From Chaenocephalus aceratus (Eukaryota; Chordata; Actinopteri; Perciformes; Channichthyidae), in assembly GCA_023974075.1 (NCBI GenBank), contig CM043803.1:806001-870000 (forward strand): a stretch of DNA of 64,000 nt. Direction: 5' to 3'. Shown here in pieces: positions 37,021-49,803 of the stretch. The stretch's first letter is position 1. The number at the start of each line of letters is the position of its first letter. The position numbers and the translations under genes were made by a program. The notes below the pieces were generated by a model that was given only the letters and a program-made list of their open reading frames with translations, did not search any database and was not told where the DNA came from.

Positions 37021-38239
37021 GGCTGCGACACACGATGATAAACAAAAACACTGTTTATTATATATCCACTTAATATTATATCCAAATCTTTCATTTCTGG
37101 GTTATAGTTTCCTTGTTTAAAAAATTCATTCAGGTTCATTATATGTTTATCAAACAACGTCCATGCACACAAATACATTAATCTAAAAAAGGAACATGTT
37201 AGATTTAGCTAGCTCATTTTCAAACAGTCCCTGTGCAGGTACACACATAACAATAGACAAACACTAATAACACGACTACATAGTCTCTATTGCACTAAGA
37301 GTAATAGAGATATTACAAATTAATAAATTCAATTAAATCAGAAATACTTTATCCTGGAGAAACATGGGTTGTGTGGCATTTTGGAATAAGAAAATTAAAA
37401 GATAAATCATCAAATATATGTATAAACATAAGAAGAAAGAATTTGCAATAACATAAACACGTTGCATAATTATAATGCATACTAAAAAAAAATGTATTCA
37501 TGTTGTCTCCTTTTAATATCTGTACATATATTGTGGTGGATTGAGATATATTAATATTATTTGTATTGATATTAATGTTATCTATTTATGAATATTATTA
37601 ATATTATCATCATTATATTACACTTACATTATGATATGTTATAATTATTAATATTAGTGTTCAATGTGTATTTGTTATCTTACCTTACTGTTTGTAATTT
37701 TGTTTTCACTGGAGCACATGTCTGAAATAAAAAGAGTTTTGATATCAGTTGACAGCAAATGTGTGTGATGTTATTTATAGATTTTAACAGCACATGGGAG
37801 GAAATGTGCCTAAAATAGCCTGAGAGAAAGATAAACACAGGTTTTTGGGATTTCAAAATAAGAGTTTGTTTTTATGTATCCCCAAAATGAAGATAGATAA
37901 AGCAAAGCTGGGCCCAGCACAGAGATTATGTTATTGAACAGCAACCAACAGAAGTGAGTGACTTAAATAAATCAGAACGCCGACCTAATCCACACATAAG
38001 AGGAACATACTAACAGGTTAAACCATTTAACAGACAGGATGGACAAACGCAATAACTGGATTAACCACAAATAAACACTAAACACACTTTGCTACTAACA
38101 CAATATTGACCCTTCAAAAATGAAATCTTAAATGACTTGCAAATAAACAAATAAAAAGCTCTCCTTGGCATTTAACGCGGCTAATTATAACAATTAATCT
38201 GTTAATGCATAAAAATAGCTGAATGTATATATTCAATAG
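37021..38239. other. Intergenic AT-rich stretch
   Basis: No gene or clear repeat boundary seen between the putative tau promoter and the LINE copy. Confidence 0.6.
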
Positions 38240-41200
38240 TACTGTAGGTCATTTTCTTTTTTTTCCTTTAACCTTTATTTAACCAGATAAAAAGCATTGA
38301 GATAAAATCTCATTTACAATGCTGACCTGGCCAAGAAGGCAGCAACATTACACATTTGTACACATAACACAGACATATAAAATACAGAGAACACAACTAA
38401 GTAAACAAAAAACAAAACGAATAGCAGTCGCTACATTGTGCACATTTGGGACAGTAAGAAAGGTACTACTTATTACTGCAAGAGCAGCTGGTGGTAAGGA
38501 CCTCAGACAACTTCAATTTAAAACAGGCTATAGGGACAAGTGCTGTCAGTTTAAGGCGTGATTGAAGGCCATTCCAAAACCAAGGACCATAATTAAAAAT
38601 ACTCCTTTTTCCAGCCTCAGTCCGCACAGCAGGAACCTGGAACCGTATCCAGGCACTGGATCTGAGGTTGTAAGAGTCACAAACTGGTGCAAATCTGGCA
38701 CATATATACAGTGGAAGGTTACCTAAAATGGCTTTATACAATAATAAAAACCAATGCTGCATCCTACGCATACTAAGTGAGGACCATCCATTTAGGCTAT
38801 ACAGTTTGCAATGATGAGTCCTATAGGGTGCATTTGATATATAACACAGTGCAACATGGTAGAGTGGGTCAATTTTGGCCAAAACAGTGGGACAGGCAAA
38901 TCTATAAATGGTATCACCGTCAAGCTGGGACAGGAATAAGCCAGAGACCAACCTTTTACGGGAAGAAGTTGAAAAACAACATTTAAGTCTGTAAAGGAAG
39001 CCAAGAGTGAATTTCAATTTCTTAGTTAGAACTTCGATGTGGTGTTTAAAGTTTAGATTTCTGTCCAACCAAAAGCCCAAATAGTTGTATGTATCGACAA
39101 ACTCAACGGAGACGCCATCAAGGGTGTCAATGGAAAGGCAAGAGGACGCTGACTTGGGAGCAAAGAGCATTGCTTTGGTTTTCTTACTGTTCAATAGCAG
39201 TTTAGAATCAAGAAGCGCATGCTGTAGCGTGATCAATCAGTTTTTAAATTGGAAATGGCCATATCCAGAGAAGGAGCACCTGAGTATGCAATAGTGTCAT
39301 AAGCATACATATGATAGGTAAAAAATTGCATCTGATTACAAATATTGTTTACGTATAATAAAAAGAGCAAGGGCCCCAAAATAGAGCCCTGTGGAACTCC
39401 CTTCTCCAAGATGACAGGGTCAGAGACAGTATTACCCAACCTGACGCATTGAGTACGGTCGGTTAGATAACTTTGAAACCAGCAAATGGCATTATGACCT
39501 AAACGAGACATCAACATAACATTAGACAGAATGTGGTGATCTACAATGTCAAATGCTTTGGCTAAGTCAATAAACAATGCAACACAAACATATTTTTTAT
39601 CCAAAGCCATCCATCCATCTTCTCCCGTTTATCCGTGGTTGGGTCGCGGGGGTAGCAGTTCCAGCAGAGAGCCCCAAACTTTCCTTTCCCTGGCCACATC
39701 AACCAGCTCTGACTGGGGGATCCCAAGGCGCTCCCAGGCGAGCGAAGAGATATAATCCCTCCACCTGGTCCTAGGTCTACCCCTTGGTCTCTTCCCAGCT
39801 TTTATCCAAAGCAGCCTTAATATCATCTAAGACTTTCAGACTGGCAGTCACAGTACTGTGCTTTGATCTGAATCCAGATTGCATAGGGTTAAGGATGTTG
39901 TGTGAATTTAAAAAAGGTTTTAGCTGAGTAGAAACTAGGGACTCAAGAATCTTTGATAACACAGAAAGATTTGAGATAGGACGATAGTTATTCAACTCAG
40001 AGGGATCACCAGCTTTCAAGAGGGGCGATACCAGAGCTTGCTTCCACACAGCTGGCAGTGTGTGAGTGGACAGGGAGAGATTAAAAATATCAGTTACTGG
40101 TTGAGCTATAATGTGAGCTTCAATTTTTAAAAAGAAAGGATCTAGGCCGTCAGGCCCAGCAGACTTGTTAGGGTCAATTGAGTGCAAACCGTGTAAGACT
40201 TCAGAGACCGAGAAAGAAGTGAAATCAAAAACAGGGGAGTTCATCTCTTGACTAGGGCTGTGAGTACGACCATTTAGAGAGTCATGACTTTGCTCATCAA
40301 AAATGTGACCAGCCTTTTTGAAGTGAGCATTACAGGCATTAGACATACCATCTGAATCTGAAATAAAAGAATCACTGACCTTCCGTTTTTGAGGGAAACT
40401 AGAAACCTTCTTGTTCTGAAGTGATTTAATTGTTTTCCAGAACTTAGAATGGTCATTAAAACAATCAGTGGTTAAGCTCAGATAGTAATCAGCTTTAGCT
40501 TTTTTAATAAGGGCTGAACATTTATTCTGAGGACACGGAAAAGAAGCCAGTCATCACTAGTGTTAGACTTTCTAGCTAAGGACTATTACTTATTGCGATC
40601 AGGTCATTCTCTAGTAAACCATGGAGTGTTCCTATTCTTAACTCTGAATTTTCTAAGGGGGGCATGTCTATTAATAATCGATAAAAAGTGATCAATAAAA
40701 AATTGGACGGCAACATCAACAGATTAATGCTATGAAGTGCCATTTAACCTCCGCCAGATCGTGTAGGAAAGCCTGCTCAGAGAAGTGTTTGAAGCAGCGC
40801 CTGAGCACAATAAGGCCCTTGGCTTTGGGCAACTTAGTGCTCCTAATGCAAGCAATAGTGCAATGGTCGCTGATATCATTATGATTAGGAAAAACACCAA
40901 CAGACACATACTTATGAGCTGCATTTGTTAGAATGACATCTATAAGGGTATCGTTATTGGGTTTGGCAGGGTTTATTCTAGTGGGACTATCAATAAGCTG
41001 AGTTAAGTTCAAAGAATCACAAACCTGCTAAAACTGTGAAGATTTATCACTCAGCCAGTCCCAATTTAAATCACTCAATAATATGATTTCAGAAGAAAAC
41101 GTAGACAACAATTCAGTAAGGCTAGTAGTTGCATCCATGATGGCCGATGGAGGCCTATAACAGCCAATAACAGTGAGAGGAGCATTTGCTATAGTTATTT

Positions 41201-41390
41201 GGACTGCTAGCAACTCAAATTGCCTTGGAATTGAAATTGAATGAAGGACAGAGCACTGTAGTTTCTCAGCAGTGTAAAACATAGCAGTTGTAACACCACC
41301 AGCTCTGCCCTTACGATCCGTTCTGAATACATTATATCCATCAATGTGAATAACAGTGTCAGTGACAGACGGTTTATGTGCTAGTTATTA
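38240..41390 (-). mobile_element. Degenerate CR1/L2/Rex-like LINE (endonuclease + reverse transcriptase), interrupted
   Basis: Read on the minus strand, an AP-endonuclease region (about 41,385-40,716, with GGVTTAMFYTAEKLQ, ILLSDLNWDW and ISDHC) is followed by reverse transcriptase: SAGPDGLDPFFLK, NYRPISNLSVLSKILE, VALFIDLAKAFDIVDH, KGVPQGSILGPLLFLLYVN. The active-site box is MYAYDT where YADDT is expected, so one catalytic aspartate is Tyr. The C-terminal part runs to about 38,466 and a 3' tail with TTTAACCTTTATTTAACC follows. Frameshifts and a nested insertion make it inactive. The 5' end is truncated within the endonuclease. Confidence 0.88.
39608..39800 (-). mobile_element. Nested RTE/Rex3-like LINE 3' fragment
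   Basis: It codes the C-terminal end GRPRTRWRDYISSLAWERLG on the minus strand, typical of fish RTE/Rex3 elements, and carries CCATCC units at its 3' end. The 12-bp sequence TTTATCCAAAGC occurs at both edges (39,596-39,607 and 39,801-39,812). The host LINE reading frame resumes on the other side. Confidence 0.88.
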
Positions 41391-41557
41391 AGATATTTCT
41401 ACATTTATTTTTACATTTTATACATGTAATTTATTTATTTAAATAAGGGCACTATCTTTCCATATATAGCAGCGGCCTGACGAAGATTTGCTTAAAATTA
41501 AAAGATAGTGAACATAGTTTCTGATGTAAAATTATGCACAAGGACACATTTTTTGTG

Positions 41558-41705
41558 TCCGGAAGTTTTTCCTTGTACGATGTGAGGGTCTAAGGACAGA
41601 GGGTGTAGTATTGTCATACTGATATTCTGTACAAACTGTGAAGTCCACTAAGACAAATATAACATTTGTGATATTGGGCTATATAAATAAACATTGATTG
41701 ATTGA
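41558..41705 (+). mobile_element. LINE 3'-tail repeat, copy 1
   Basis: GGAAGTTTTTCCTTGTACGA through ATATTGGGCTATATAAATAA and ATTGATTGATTG. The same tail appears at about 45,050-45,240. Confidence 0.72.
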
Positions 41706-41943
41706 CAAGACATACAGTAGTATTTGTAGATACAGCTATAAATACACAGTCATAAAGATTCAATATAGTGTGAAATAGATTATTTGGCAATTTCAAAGCC
41801 ACTTAAAGGAATAAATTATGTAATTGTTCCTAAACATGGCCCCCCATTTACTTCAATTAATTAAAAAAATGTCATTCTTAGTTAACTGTCAAAAATGTTT
41901 CCTTCAGCAATTGGAAGTAACACAGGGTGAGTAATTTCGTTAA

Positions 41944-42882
41944 AGGACACCTATCATGCTATATTTGAACAATATAGTGTAGGGCCATACCTATATCAAG
42001 TATATAAATATAGTTTTTTTTTCAAAATACCAAACAGATCCTGCATTTTAGCCATCCCTCATTTCGCTCTATTTGCTCTTTCCAGCCCTGGGCTGATTCT
42101 GTGACATAGCTTTAATGCAAATGAGCTGCAGCTGACCACGCCCCCCTGCAGGAGAGGGGAGCGTGCTCTGATCAGTTGCTGGGCTGTCAGAAGAGGGGGA
42201 GAAAAAGAGATCTCCGTCCTCCGTGTTTTATTCTTATATGATTATATAGAGTCATTATTCATTTGTTTTAAAGCTCAATAAGTAACAAAGAAGATCTTTG
42301 ACCGGCACTTTTCTAATTTTGTCCAGAGGATTTAAACTTTAACGGACATGTTGACCGGTGAAAACTGAAACTGAAACTCTGCACACGGTCCCCTCGTTCC
42401 TTGGAAGAGGCGGAGAGGTGGGTGTTTGTCATCTGCTGGTGGCAAACCGGAGAGCATTACAGTGCTTGCCTCGACGGGGAGGGATTGCATTGAATTACAG
42501 CAGCAGGAGGCGCAAACGCTTGCCATGCGCGGGAAGTCTTCTTTTCTGCTTTTGTGGCAGACTACAGTGCCACTTACAGGCCTGGCATATGTACTACAGC
42601 GTCTCCAGTGCTTTTGAGCGGCAATGGACGGCTGTGGCCCAACCCCCCATTCCCCTGATAGGTGGAGAGTTGCCCATATAGGCGGAGCTCCTCGTTCCTG
42701 AGGTCAGATAATTTTCAAATCGGTATCAATCTGTATCAGATCCGTTGCAGCCCCGTTTTTAGAGATGTGGGTATGGAGGAAAAGAGAGGGTTGTGTTTTC
42801 TGACACTTGGTGAGTTCCCTAACACATATTCATGTATAAAAGATTTACAAGAGTGCATTTTGCATGATAGGTCCCCTATTCC
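41944..42882. mobile_element. MITE with GGAC(AC)CTATCATGC ends
   Basis: GGACACCTATCATGC on the left and GCATGATAGGTCCCC on the right are inverted repeats about 0.94 kb apart. A related fragment in reverse occurs near 48,160-48,260. Family not recognised. Confidence 0.55.
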
Positions 42883-43089
42883 ATTAAGCGGATAATAAAA
42901 ATGATTATAAATGGCTTTATTTTATAAAATAAAAAACAATGATTTTGTGTGAGAGCTCTGGATTGAACAGTAGCTACAGTAACAGATTGGTGTAGTCAGC
43001 ACACAAAGGTCTTGGCATATACAACATGGAGGCCCGGGGGACTAAACAGTGCACCCTTGTGTCGCTGCTCTTTCACTGCCCTTGCTGTG

Positions 43090-43192
<103 letters not shown>

Positions 43193-44984
43193 CACAGGGT
43201 GCAAACTGTTACACCAAGTTGAGAAACCGTCCGGCACAGTGGAATAAGTGACGCTCAGAAGTGTTTGGGAATGTTGAAGCTATAATCAGGACAAGGTTCT
43301 TTGTTCCTTCTTTCTTTCTTTCTTTTTCCTCCCTTCCTCCCTCCCTCCCTTTCTCCTCTTTGGAGAGTTGCCTAATGCAACAGCTGCCACGAGCTGTGTG
43401 GCTGAAGATGATTGGATTTATCCTGGAGAGAGTTCACTGTGGGCCAGGTGCTGCCGTGGGAATCCTTCTCAGGAGGAAAATCTCCCTTTCACAAATCCTC
43501 ATGTGGTCATCAGTCTGTGAACTGCAGGAGCCACTTCACTGACTGCAGGACATGTCTTTCTTTCCAGGCACATTCAAAAGTGATACAAATGTTGTTTCGA
43601 CAAGAAAATCAAATGTGTGTTGAGATAAGCTTATCTGCTTTCTTCTGAGAGTTAGACTAAAATATCAATATCTCACATAATGTACCTATACAATGAATAT
43701 GAAGCTATTGCTAGCAGCCACTTAACTTAGCTTAGCACACAGACTGGAAACAGCAGAGCAGGCGGCCGGTCATCATAGCCTAGCAACTCATACTACAAAA
43801 CAATCCGTTTTTCAGATATTTATGTACAATGCTTTGGTTTATCACTTACATTTAAATGCAATACATGTGCAGAAACGTAGACATGGGAAATATAAAAATG
43901 TTACACTAATAAATTAGTAACTGGAGCTGTCAACCAAATGAAGTGGAGCAGAAGTAAATTGCTAACAAATGAAAATACTCAAGTAAAGTAAGTAGGCTAC
44001 TAGTACTTGTGGACAGCAAAAGTGCCAACAAGTCTGGAATCAAACACTAGAGGGAGATATTGCAGCAGGAGTTTAAGTCTCACTGATGCGTGAATTCATC
44101 CTATCATTCTGTAAAGACGGTTTATTGTACTGTGTCATGAATATTATAACAAATTACAATTGTTCACTAATGCCTGACATTGACCAATTGAGAAATCAAG
44201 AAAATATTTGGTAGATTAATTGATAATAAAAGTAATTGGTAGCTGCTTCCCAAAGGGAAATGTTGAACTGTAAGTGTTTCAATGGTATATGACAGATTAA
44301 AGAATCACTTTATGTCTTCCATAATGGACTCGCAGTAAAACCATCAGTAAGGCAAGTTTATTAATATGGCACCTTTCAACACAAGGCCATTCAAAGTGCT
44401 TTACAACAATGAAAGACATTAAGAAAATGGCATTTAAAAACAGTCATTAAAAAAAAGTCTTCAGTCTGGATTTAAAAGTAGTCAGAGTTGCAGTACAGCT
44501 TGCTACCCTTTTCCCTCAACCTATCCTAAGGGAGTCCATGAACGTAGACACGTTTAGCTACTATAGGCTTAGACTGTCGAGGGACACCTTACTGTACTTC
44601 TTCCTTCTGTCTGTCTGTACCTGTGTACTCTCATGTTCCGAATAACCCAGCTTCCCCCAAATTTCTTTTTGGTGTCTATCTACGCCGGGATCCTGAGTCC
44701 TGGATCCTGGATCCTGAGTCCTGCATCTTGAATCCTGGATTTCGAGTCATGGCTGAACCTATCAATGTGGTCCTGCCTGAACCTATCACTGTGGTCCTGC
44801 CTGACTCTCGTCATACTACTTCCCTGATGGCTCCCACAGGATTGTAGCTGACATCCTCGTGGATTCATCTTCTTATTATAGACACATGCATTTCCAAACA
44901 TTTGGTCTACCTATGTTGCAAATGTATTATCTCTTCAATTTACACACGGCATCTATTACACGTCTGTCCGTCCTGGGAGAGGGA

Positions 44985-45180
44985 TCCCTCCTCTGTTGCT
45001 CTCCCTGAGGTTTCTCCCATGTTCCCCTTTAAACTGTGGGTTTTCTCCGGAAGTTTTTCCTTGTACGATGTGAGGGTCTAAGGACAGAGGGTGTCGTATT
45101 GTCATACTGATATTCTGTACACACTGTGAAGTCCACTGAGACAAATGTAACATTTGTGATATTGGGCTATATAAATTAAC

Positions 45181-45222
<42 letters not shown>

Positions 45223-45240
45223 CGATTGATCGATCGATCC
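44985..45240 (+). mobile_element. LINE 3'-tail repeat, copy 2, with (GATT)n end
   Basis: CTCCCTGAGGTTTCTCCCAT leads into the same tail as at 41,558. It ends in a GATT/GATC run at about 45,183-45,239, the microsatellite-like 3' end of L2-type elements. Confidence 0.75.
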
Positions 45241-46164
45241 AGGGAAGTACTGCAGGGTTTCACGGCAGGTGTTGTTTTTCTATTAAATATTGCATTATAT
45301 AAACTACAAATCATGGCATGTGGAATAAATACAATAATTAAACTTAATGCAGATTTTAAACCTTTGACCGACATGTTTTGATCATACAATGGTACATTTT
45401 AAGAATTGGGGAAGGAAAACGTTGCAATACACTTTAAGACGTTTATTTTACTTACTTTGTCTCATGTGTCGGTTCATTTCTCCTTCATTTACTAATAGTT
45501 AACATTAGATAAAATAAAACATATTTGTCTTAGTAATCTGGGGAAATGTCATGGTAATATTTATACCTGATTCATCTAAAGCAGTCTGTTATAATGTGTC
45601 CAGTGTGCTGCATTCATATTGCAGTGAATTGAAGTCCCCTTGTTTTCAGCCTTTCCTCCTGCTGTTCAGTTAGTGTCGTGCTGCTCAGGTGATGTCATCC
45701 TCTTAACAGAGAGGTTTGTTTTACAATGCTTCACATCGCTGCAGCTGCACCGAGGAAGCAGTTTACCAATCCTTCATTTGACCAACAGCTTCAATATGAT
45801 GGACGACGGAGAGCGATAGTTTGTTTTTCACTTGACCTTTGAATGATTGAAAGATGGACTCAGTCTGACTGCTGCCGTTTACCTCCTAGTCATCACACGC
45901 TACATGGTAAGTTTGCAACTATCAAAAGGAAATATTGTACAAAATCTGCAACAGTTACTATAAACCGTTATTTATGTATTTGGGAAATGTCCCTAAATGA
46001 TCGTTAGAACAACCATGGGTTACAGTGATGCAGGGGGTGAACACATGTATTACCATGAGATACTGTGCATAACGTTTTGTAGAATGGAATGAAAACTAAG
46101 GAGAGCATCAATTCAATTAACCCGCTTTTTTCTTTGTGCCGATTTTTTTTCTTTTTTCTATCAG

Positions 46165-46279
46165 GCAATGTGAACTCATCCAGAGTGTTTAATTGTTCTT
46201 TATATACAAAATAAAGAAAATGAGTGTAAACTACAGATAAACACGGATGCTTCACTTCAGCCGAGTAATACAAGTGCAG
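46165..46279 (+). pseudogene. Receptor exon 2 remnant (HPEC)
   Basis: A strong acceptor (TTTTTTCTATCAG) precedes the exon and a GTAAAT donor ends it. One frame reads THPECLIVLYIQNKENECKL and continues to NTSA, with the cysteine spacing expected of the hormone-binding domain. In that frame a TGA sits immediately before THPEC inside the exon. It exits in phase 1. Confidence 0.72.
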
Positions 46280-46365
46280 GTAAATGATCCAGGGACACAA
46301 ATAAATCAAGTTCAAAGCATAATAGAAAGATTTTCTCAGTGATTCTTTTGTATTTGAATGTTAAG

Positions 46366-46466
46366 GTTGTGTGACGGAGTGGAGTAGTGTTGGCCGTCTG
46401 CCTCTGAGGGACAGATGATCTCTGTCCACTGTCCTCTGCCCTTACTGCAGCCTGACACTCCTCCAG
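46366..46466 (+). pseudogene. Receptor exon 3 remnant with frameshift (CWP exon)
   Basis: Entering in phase 1 it reads GCVTEWSS, giving the conserved C-x3-W spacing. CWPSASEGQMISVHC is then in a different frame. The exon is 101 nt, about 7 nt shorter than my expectation for the family (near 108 nt), which matches a small frameshifting deletion between W and CWP. Confidence 0.72.
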
Positions 46467-46809
46467 GTAAACGTTCTATATCACAACAGACCATCAAGTC
46501 TGCAGAGTCACCTTTAAAAAGGGATTCTAACAAGAAAATGATCACATTTAAAAGACTGCGTCAATACTAGATGCAATAAAAAAGTCAGTTAAAATGAATG
46601 TTAAATGAATGAAACGTACATTTAAAGACACATTTTCGGCATAAATGCTACTATAATTAAAATAACAATTATTCACAATTTCTCTCTTATATAGTCATTT
46701 GATTCAGTTACCTACATCTATAGCATACAACAATGCTTCATTTCTTTCCAAGGATTTTTTTATTTAAGACTTTAACATCCTAAAGTATCCTGAAACGTTT
46801 CCCTCACAG

Positions 46810-46925
46810 TTCTCATCACGAGGCAGTGTACAGACGGAGGATGGAGTGAGCTCAGCGTGCCGTATTATACAGCCTGTTACTATGAAGGTGAAGAGGAAGA
46901 GGAAGATGGAGACATGGGCAAAGAG
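46810..46925 (+). pseudogene. Receptor exon 4 (CTDGGWSE)
   Basis: 116 nt from acceptor CCTCACAG to donor GTACAG, phase 1 to 0. It reads VLITRQCTDGGWSELSVPYY then TACYYE and a glutamate-rich run of seven acidic residues. The C-x4-WSE motif is the core of the class B extracellular domain. Confidence 0.85.
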
Positions 46926-47044
46926 GTACAGTGGAGAGAGTTCAGCATGCCTTATGATCTGATTCAAATCCCTTCTGCCAGCAGGGAACCAGAGATTCAG
47001 TCCTTTAAGTCTCTGATTAATCAATATTTCATATTTCCCTCCAG

Positions 47045-47139
47045 AAGAACTACTTGATGCCTGAGTTGATCTACAGTGTCGGGTACGGAGCGTCTCTGGC
47101 TGCTCTCTTCATCGCTGTTCTGCTCTTCTGCTGCTTCAG
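47045..47139 (+). pseudogene. Receptor exon 5 (TM1)
   Basis: 95 nt between CCTCCAG and a GTTGCT donor. It reads KNYLMPELIYSVGYGASLAA then LFIAVLLFCCFR, a clear first transmembrane helix of the secretin family (compare IIYTVGxSxSxxAL). Confidence 0.88.
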
Positions 47140-47231
47140 GTTGCTTTATTTTCACATCATAACAACTTAGAGTCAAATCTAGTAATTCAAATGTAATAAC
47201 AAAATGTTTGTGACAATATGTCTCCTCTCAG

Positions 47232-47364
47232 GAGGCTGCTCTGCACGCGCAACTACATCCACCTCCACCTGTGTGCGGGCTTCATGCTGAGGAGTCTCGC
47301 TGTGTTCGTCAAAGATGTCGTGTTGTTTGCCGACAAAAGCACGGACCACTGCACCGTGTCCACA
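47232..47364 (+). pseudogene. Receptor exon 6 (ICL1-TM2)
   Basis: 133 nt, donor GTAAGA. It reads [20 protein letters not shown] then [12 protein letters not shown] and [17 protein letters not shown]-type ICL1 and the FVKD end of TM2 are hallmarks of class B1. STDHCTVST resembles the GHRHR ECL1 (DTDHCSFST). A run of G (47,376-47,401) starts 12 bp past the donor. Confidence 0.9.
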
Positions 47365-47375
47365 GTAAGAACAGT

Positions 47376-47401
47376 GGGGGGGGGGGGGGGGGGGGGGGGG
47401 G
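47376..47401. repeat. Poly-G tract (about 26 bp)
   Basis: G homopolymer in the receptor intron beside the TM2 exon donor. Length is likely unstable or uncertain. Confidence 0.9.
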
Positions 47402-48640
47402 TCGAATGAGGGTGTTTTATTTATGAAGAGTATTTTTTTCATTATCGGCAAATTTGTCTTTGTGTCCTACATTTTGTAGTCATCTATACAAGATGGTTAT
47501 TGGTCAATCTGCCAATTGTTGTGTTTTTTGAGAAATTCAAAATGTCCATGAGCCTAAGATGACTCGATGTCTTATTTCGTCTGGGAAAAGTGCAATCCCA
47601 AATTATTTTGTATGGCGCAAAAAAAACCTCCTATTTCAAAAGTTTTAATCTGAAAATGTTTTGCCCCTTTTTTTATTCAGTAAATGACTGAAACAATAAG
47701 AATCATACAATTTGCCAAGTAGGTTTTTAAATAAAAAACAATTGACTCATAACAAATAAGAAAGTAAGAGAGCAAGTACTGCAAACGCCTCCAAACATTC
47801 ATATAAAATAGAGTACTTGACAATAGAAATATTATAAGGTTGCTAGAAATGAAAATGTGCAAAAGCTCACAGTGTAAAGTATGTAATGTATAAAGTATAA
47901 TGTGCAATGTAAAGAGATCATTGTGAAAAAGATATGCATTATATGCATTCCAATTGAGATTTGAAGTGTATGTTACATTTTGTGAACGGGACAAAAGTCT
48001 ATCTCATAATAGATTCTAATCCTTTTTTTGTCGATTGACTGATTGAAGTTGAGTTTGCATTTAAACGGGCCTACTCTAAAACAATTAGATCATTGTTCAT
48101 TACCATATCGCACTTAAAACCGACCTTGATGTACAAAATATAAAAAACCACTTTCGTGCTTTAAAAGGTCTCTTGCAAAATGCAAAATACACTTTTTGAT
48201 GTCCTTTATATATGTGTCCCAGAAAATACAACCCTCTCTCTTTCCCCCACACCGCACAACCCGTGAGAGAGAAAGCATTTGAGCTCATACTGTTTCAAAA
48301 AAAATCCTTGATGTGGTTTGGAACATAATGTCACGATTATCATGTCATGTCACATTTCTATGTCTAGGTTTGGGTGTTTTTGCTGTTCTCTCTGTCATGT
48401 TTTCCTCTGGTTTATTGTCTGGTCCCTCTCCCTGTGTTTTCCTCTTGTCATTAGTTTCCCTGGTGTGTCTAGTTGTCTGATTGTGTTCACCTGTAGCCCT
48501 TGTGTTTCTCCTCCCCTGCCCGGCTGTTTCTTGTTTTGTGATTACCCCTCCCTGTATTTAGTCTTGTCTCCTCCTGTGTTCAGTGTTGGTGCTTCTTTTG
48601 TTTGTGACCTAGTTCACCGTAGAGTGTTTTGTCTGTCCAA

Positions 48641-49703
48641 GGCTGAAGTCGAATAGTCCATTTAGCTTAGGAACCTTCCTAAAGGAGTGAAATGACCCAG
48701 AAGTCCCTCAGTGGCAGCCATGATAAGTGCCGTTCGAATTCTCTAGAATGATGAGAATGAAAGGAAAGGAGGTTTCAAACTTCCTTTATAACCTCCTTTA
48801 GCTTAGGAACCACTGGACCTCCCTAACCGACAGGAGAAGCGAAAAGGCTGCCCCACAATGCATTGCAGCCGCAGAATTTGCCGTCACTCAACAGTCGGCC
48901 GTTCACGGAAACAACCGATTATGACCGAGAAATGATATCATGAAAGTTACGGTGCTTATTAAGCATTTTAAAACATAGGTGGTAAGTTACCAAAGTGCTT
49001 TGTTTTTAACATTCATCAGTATTATAATCAAAAAGAGAAATATGAACGTTAGTTTTCACTGAAATTATCAAATAAACATTTCAGTCTTTACTGAGCTGTG
49101 TGGGGTTTGTTCAACTTTTAAAAGATGTTTGAATGGCGATATACACAGTGATAGATGTTAAGGACTAACGTTTATAATAAATACATCTGTATTGATTTTA
49201 AGATATTTAGTTCATACAATCATACGTATTGGGATAATTTGTATTAATGTGGACCGGAGGGAGAGGGGGACGACGAGCATCAGTTTCACTTTCCTTTTTA
49301 TTTCAATTCCAACTTTGGTCCTGAAGAATATGTTTCTCTGTTGTCCACGTTCATAAAGCAAAGCAGCAGCATCAGAGCACGGTGCAGAGTCTCTAGATGA
49401 GTTTACAGTAGTCCCTCGTTCTTATTGAGCATCCATGTTGTAGTCCGCTGTATAGAAAACTGTGGTTTCCATAGTTTCCCCACAGCAGCAGACGCACACA
49501 ATGACGTCCGCTGGCGCATCATAAACACGTCGGATAGTGAAAGTGCATTCGGATTCTCTAAAGTACCGCAGTCTCTTCTCCTAAGTCCTTTTGAATTCTC
49601 CTATCCGCTATCCCTTAACCCCGTGACGTTTCACTCAGAGGTCAAGGAATAGACGATAGGGTTAGAACTTAGGAGCTGATTTTTAAACTATCCGACTGCA
49701 GCC
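48641..49703. mobile_element. TIR DNA element nested in the LTR
   Basis: GGCTGAAGTCGAATAGT at the left and ACTATCCGACTGCAGCC at the right are inverted repeats, with CAA on both sides as a possible 3-bp duplication. The LTR sequence continues across the site. No transposase. Confidence 0.7.
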
Positions 49704-49803
49704 CAAGTCTAATTAAGTCCTTGAAATAAAGGTGTTATCAAGTGCTATCTGCGTTTGGGTCCTACCTGCTTCAGTTTGCGTATCAGAAAGCACCAACCAA
49801 GAA

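Noticed and set aside
38466..39236. Long minus-strand frame as a host gene
   Set aside because: It is the C-terminal half of a LINE polyprotein.
45842..45906. Candidate receptor signal-peptide exon (LSLTAAVYLLVI before a GTAAGT donor)
   Set aside because: No in-frame ATG precedes it and the frame is short. Too weak to annotate.
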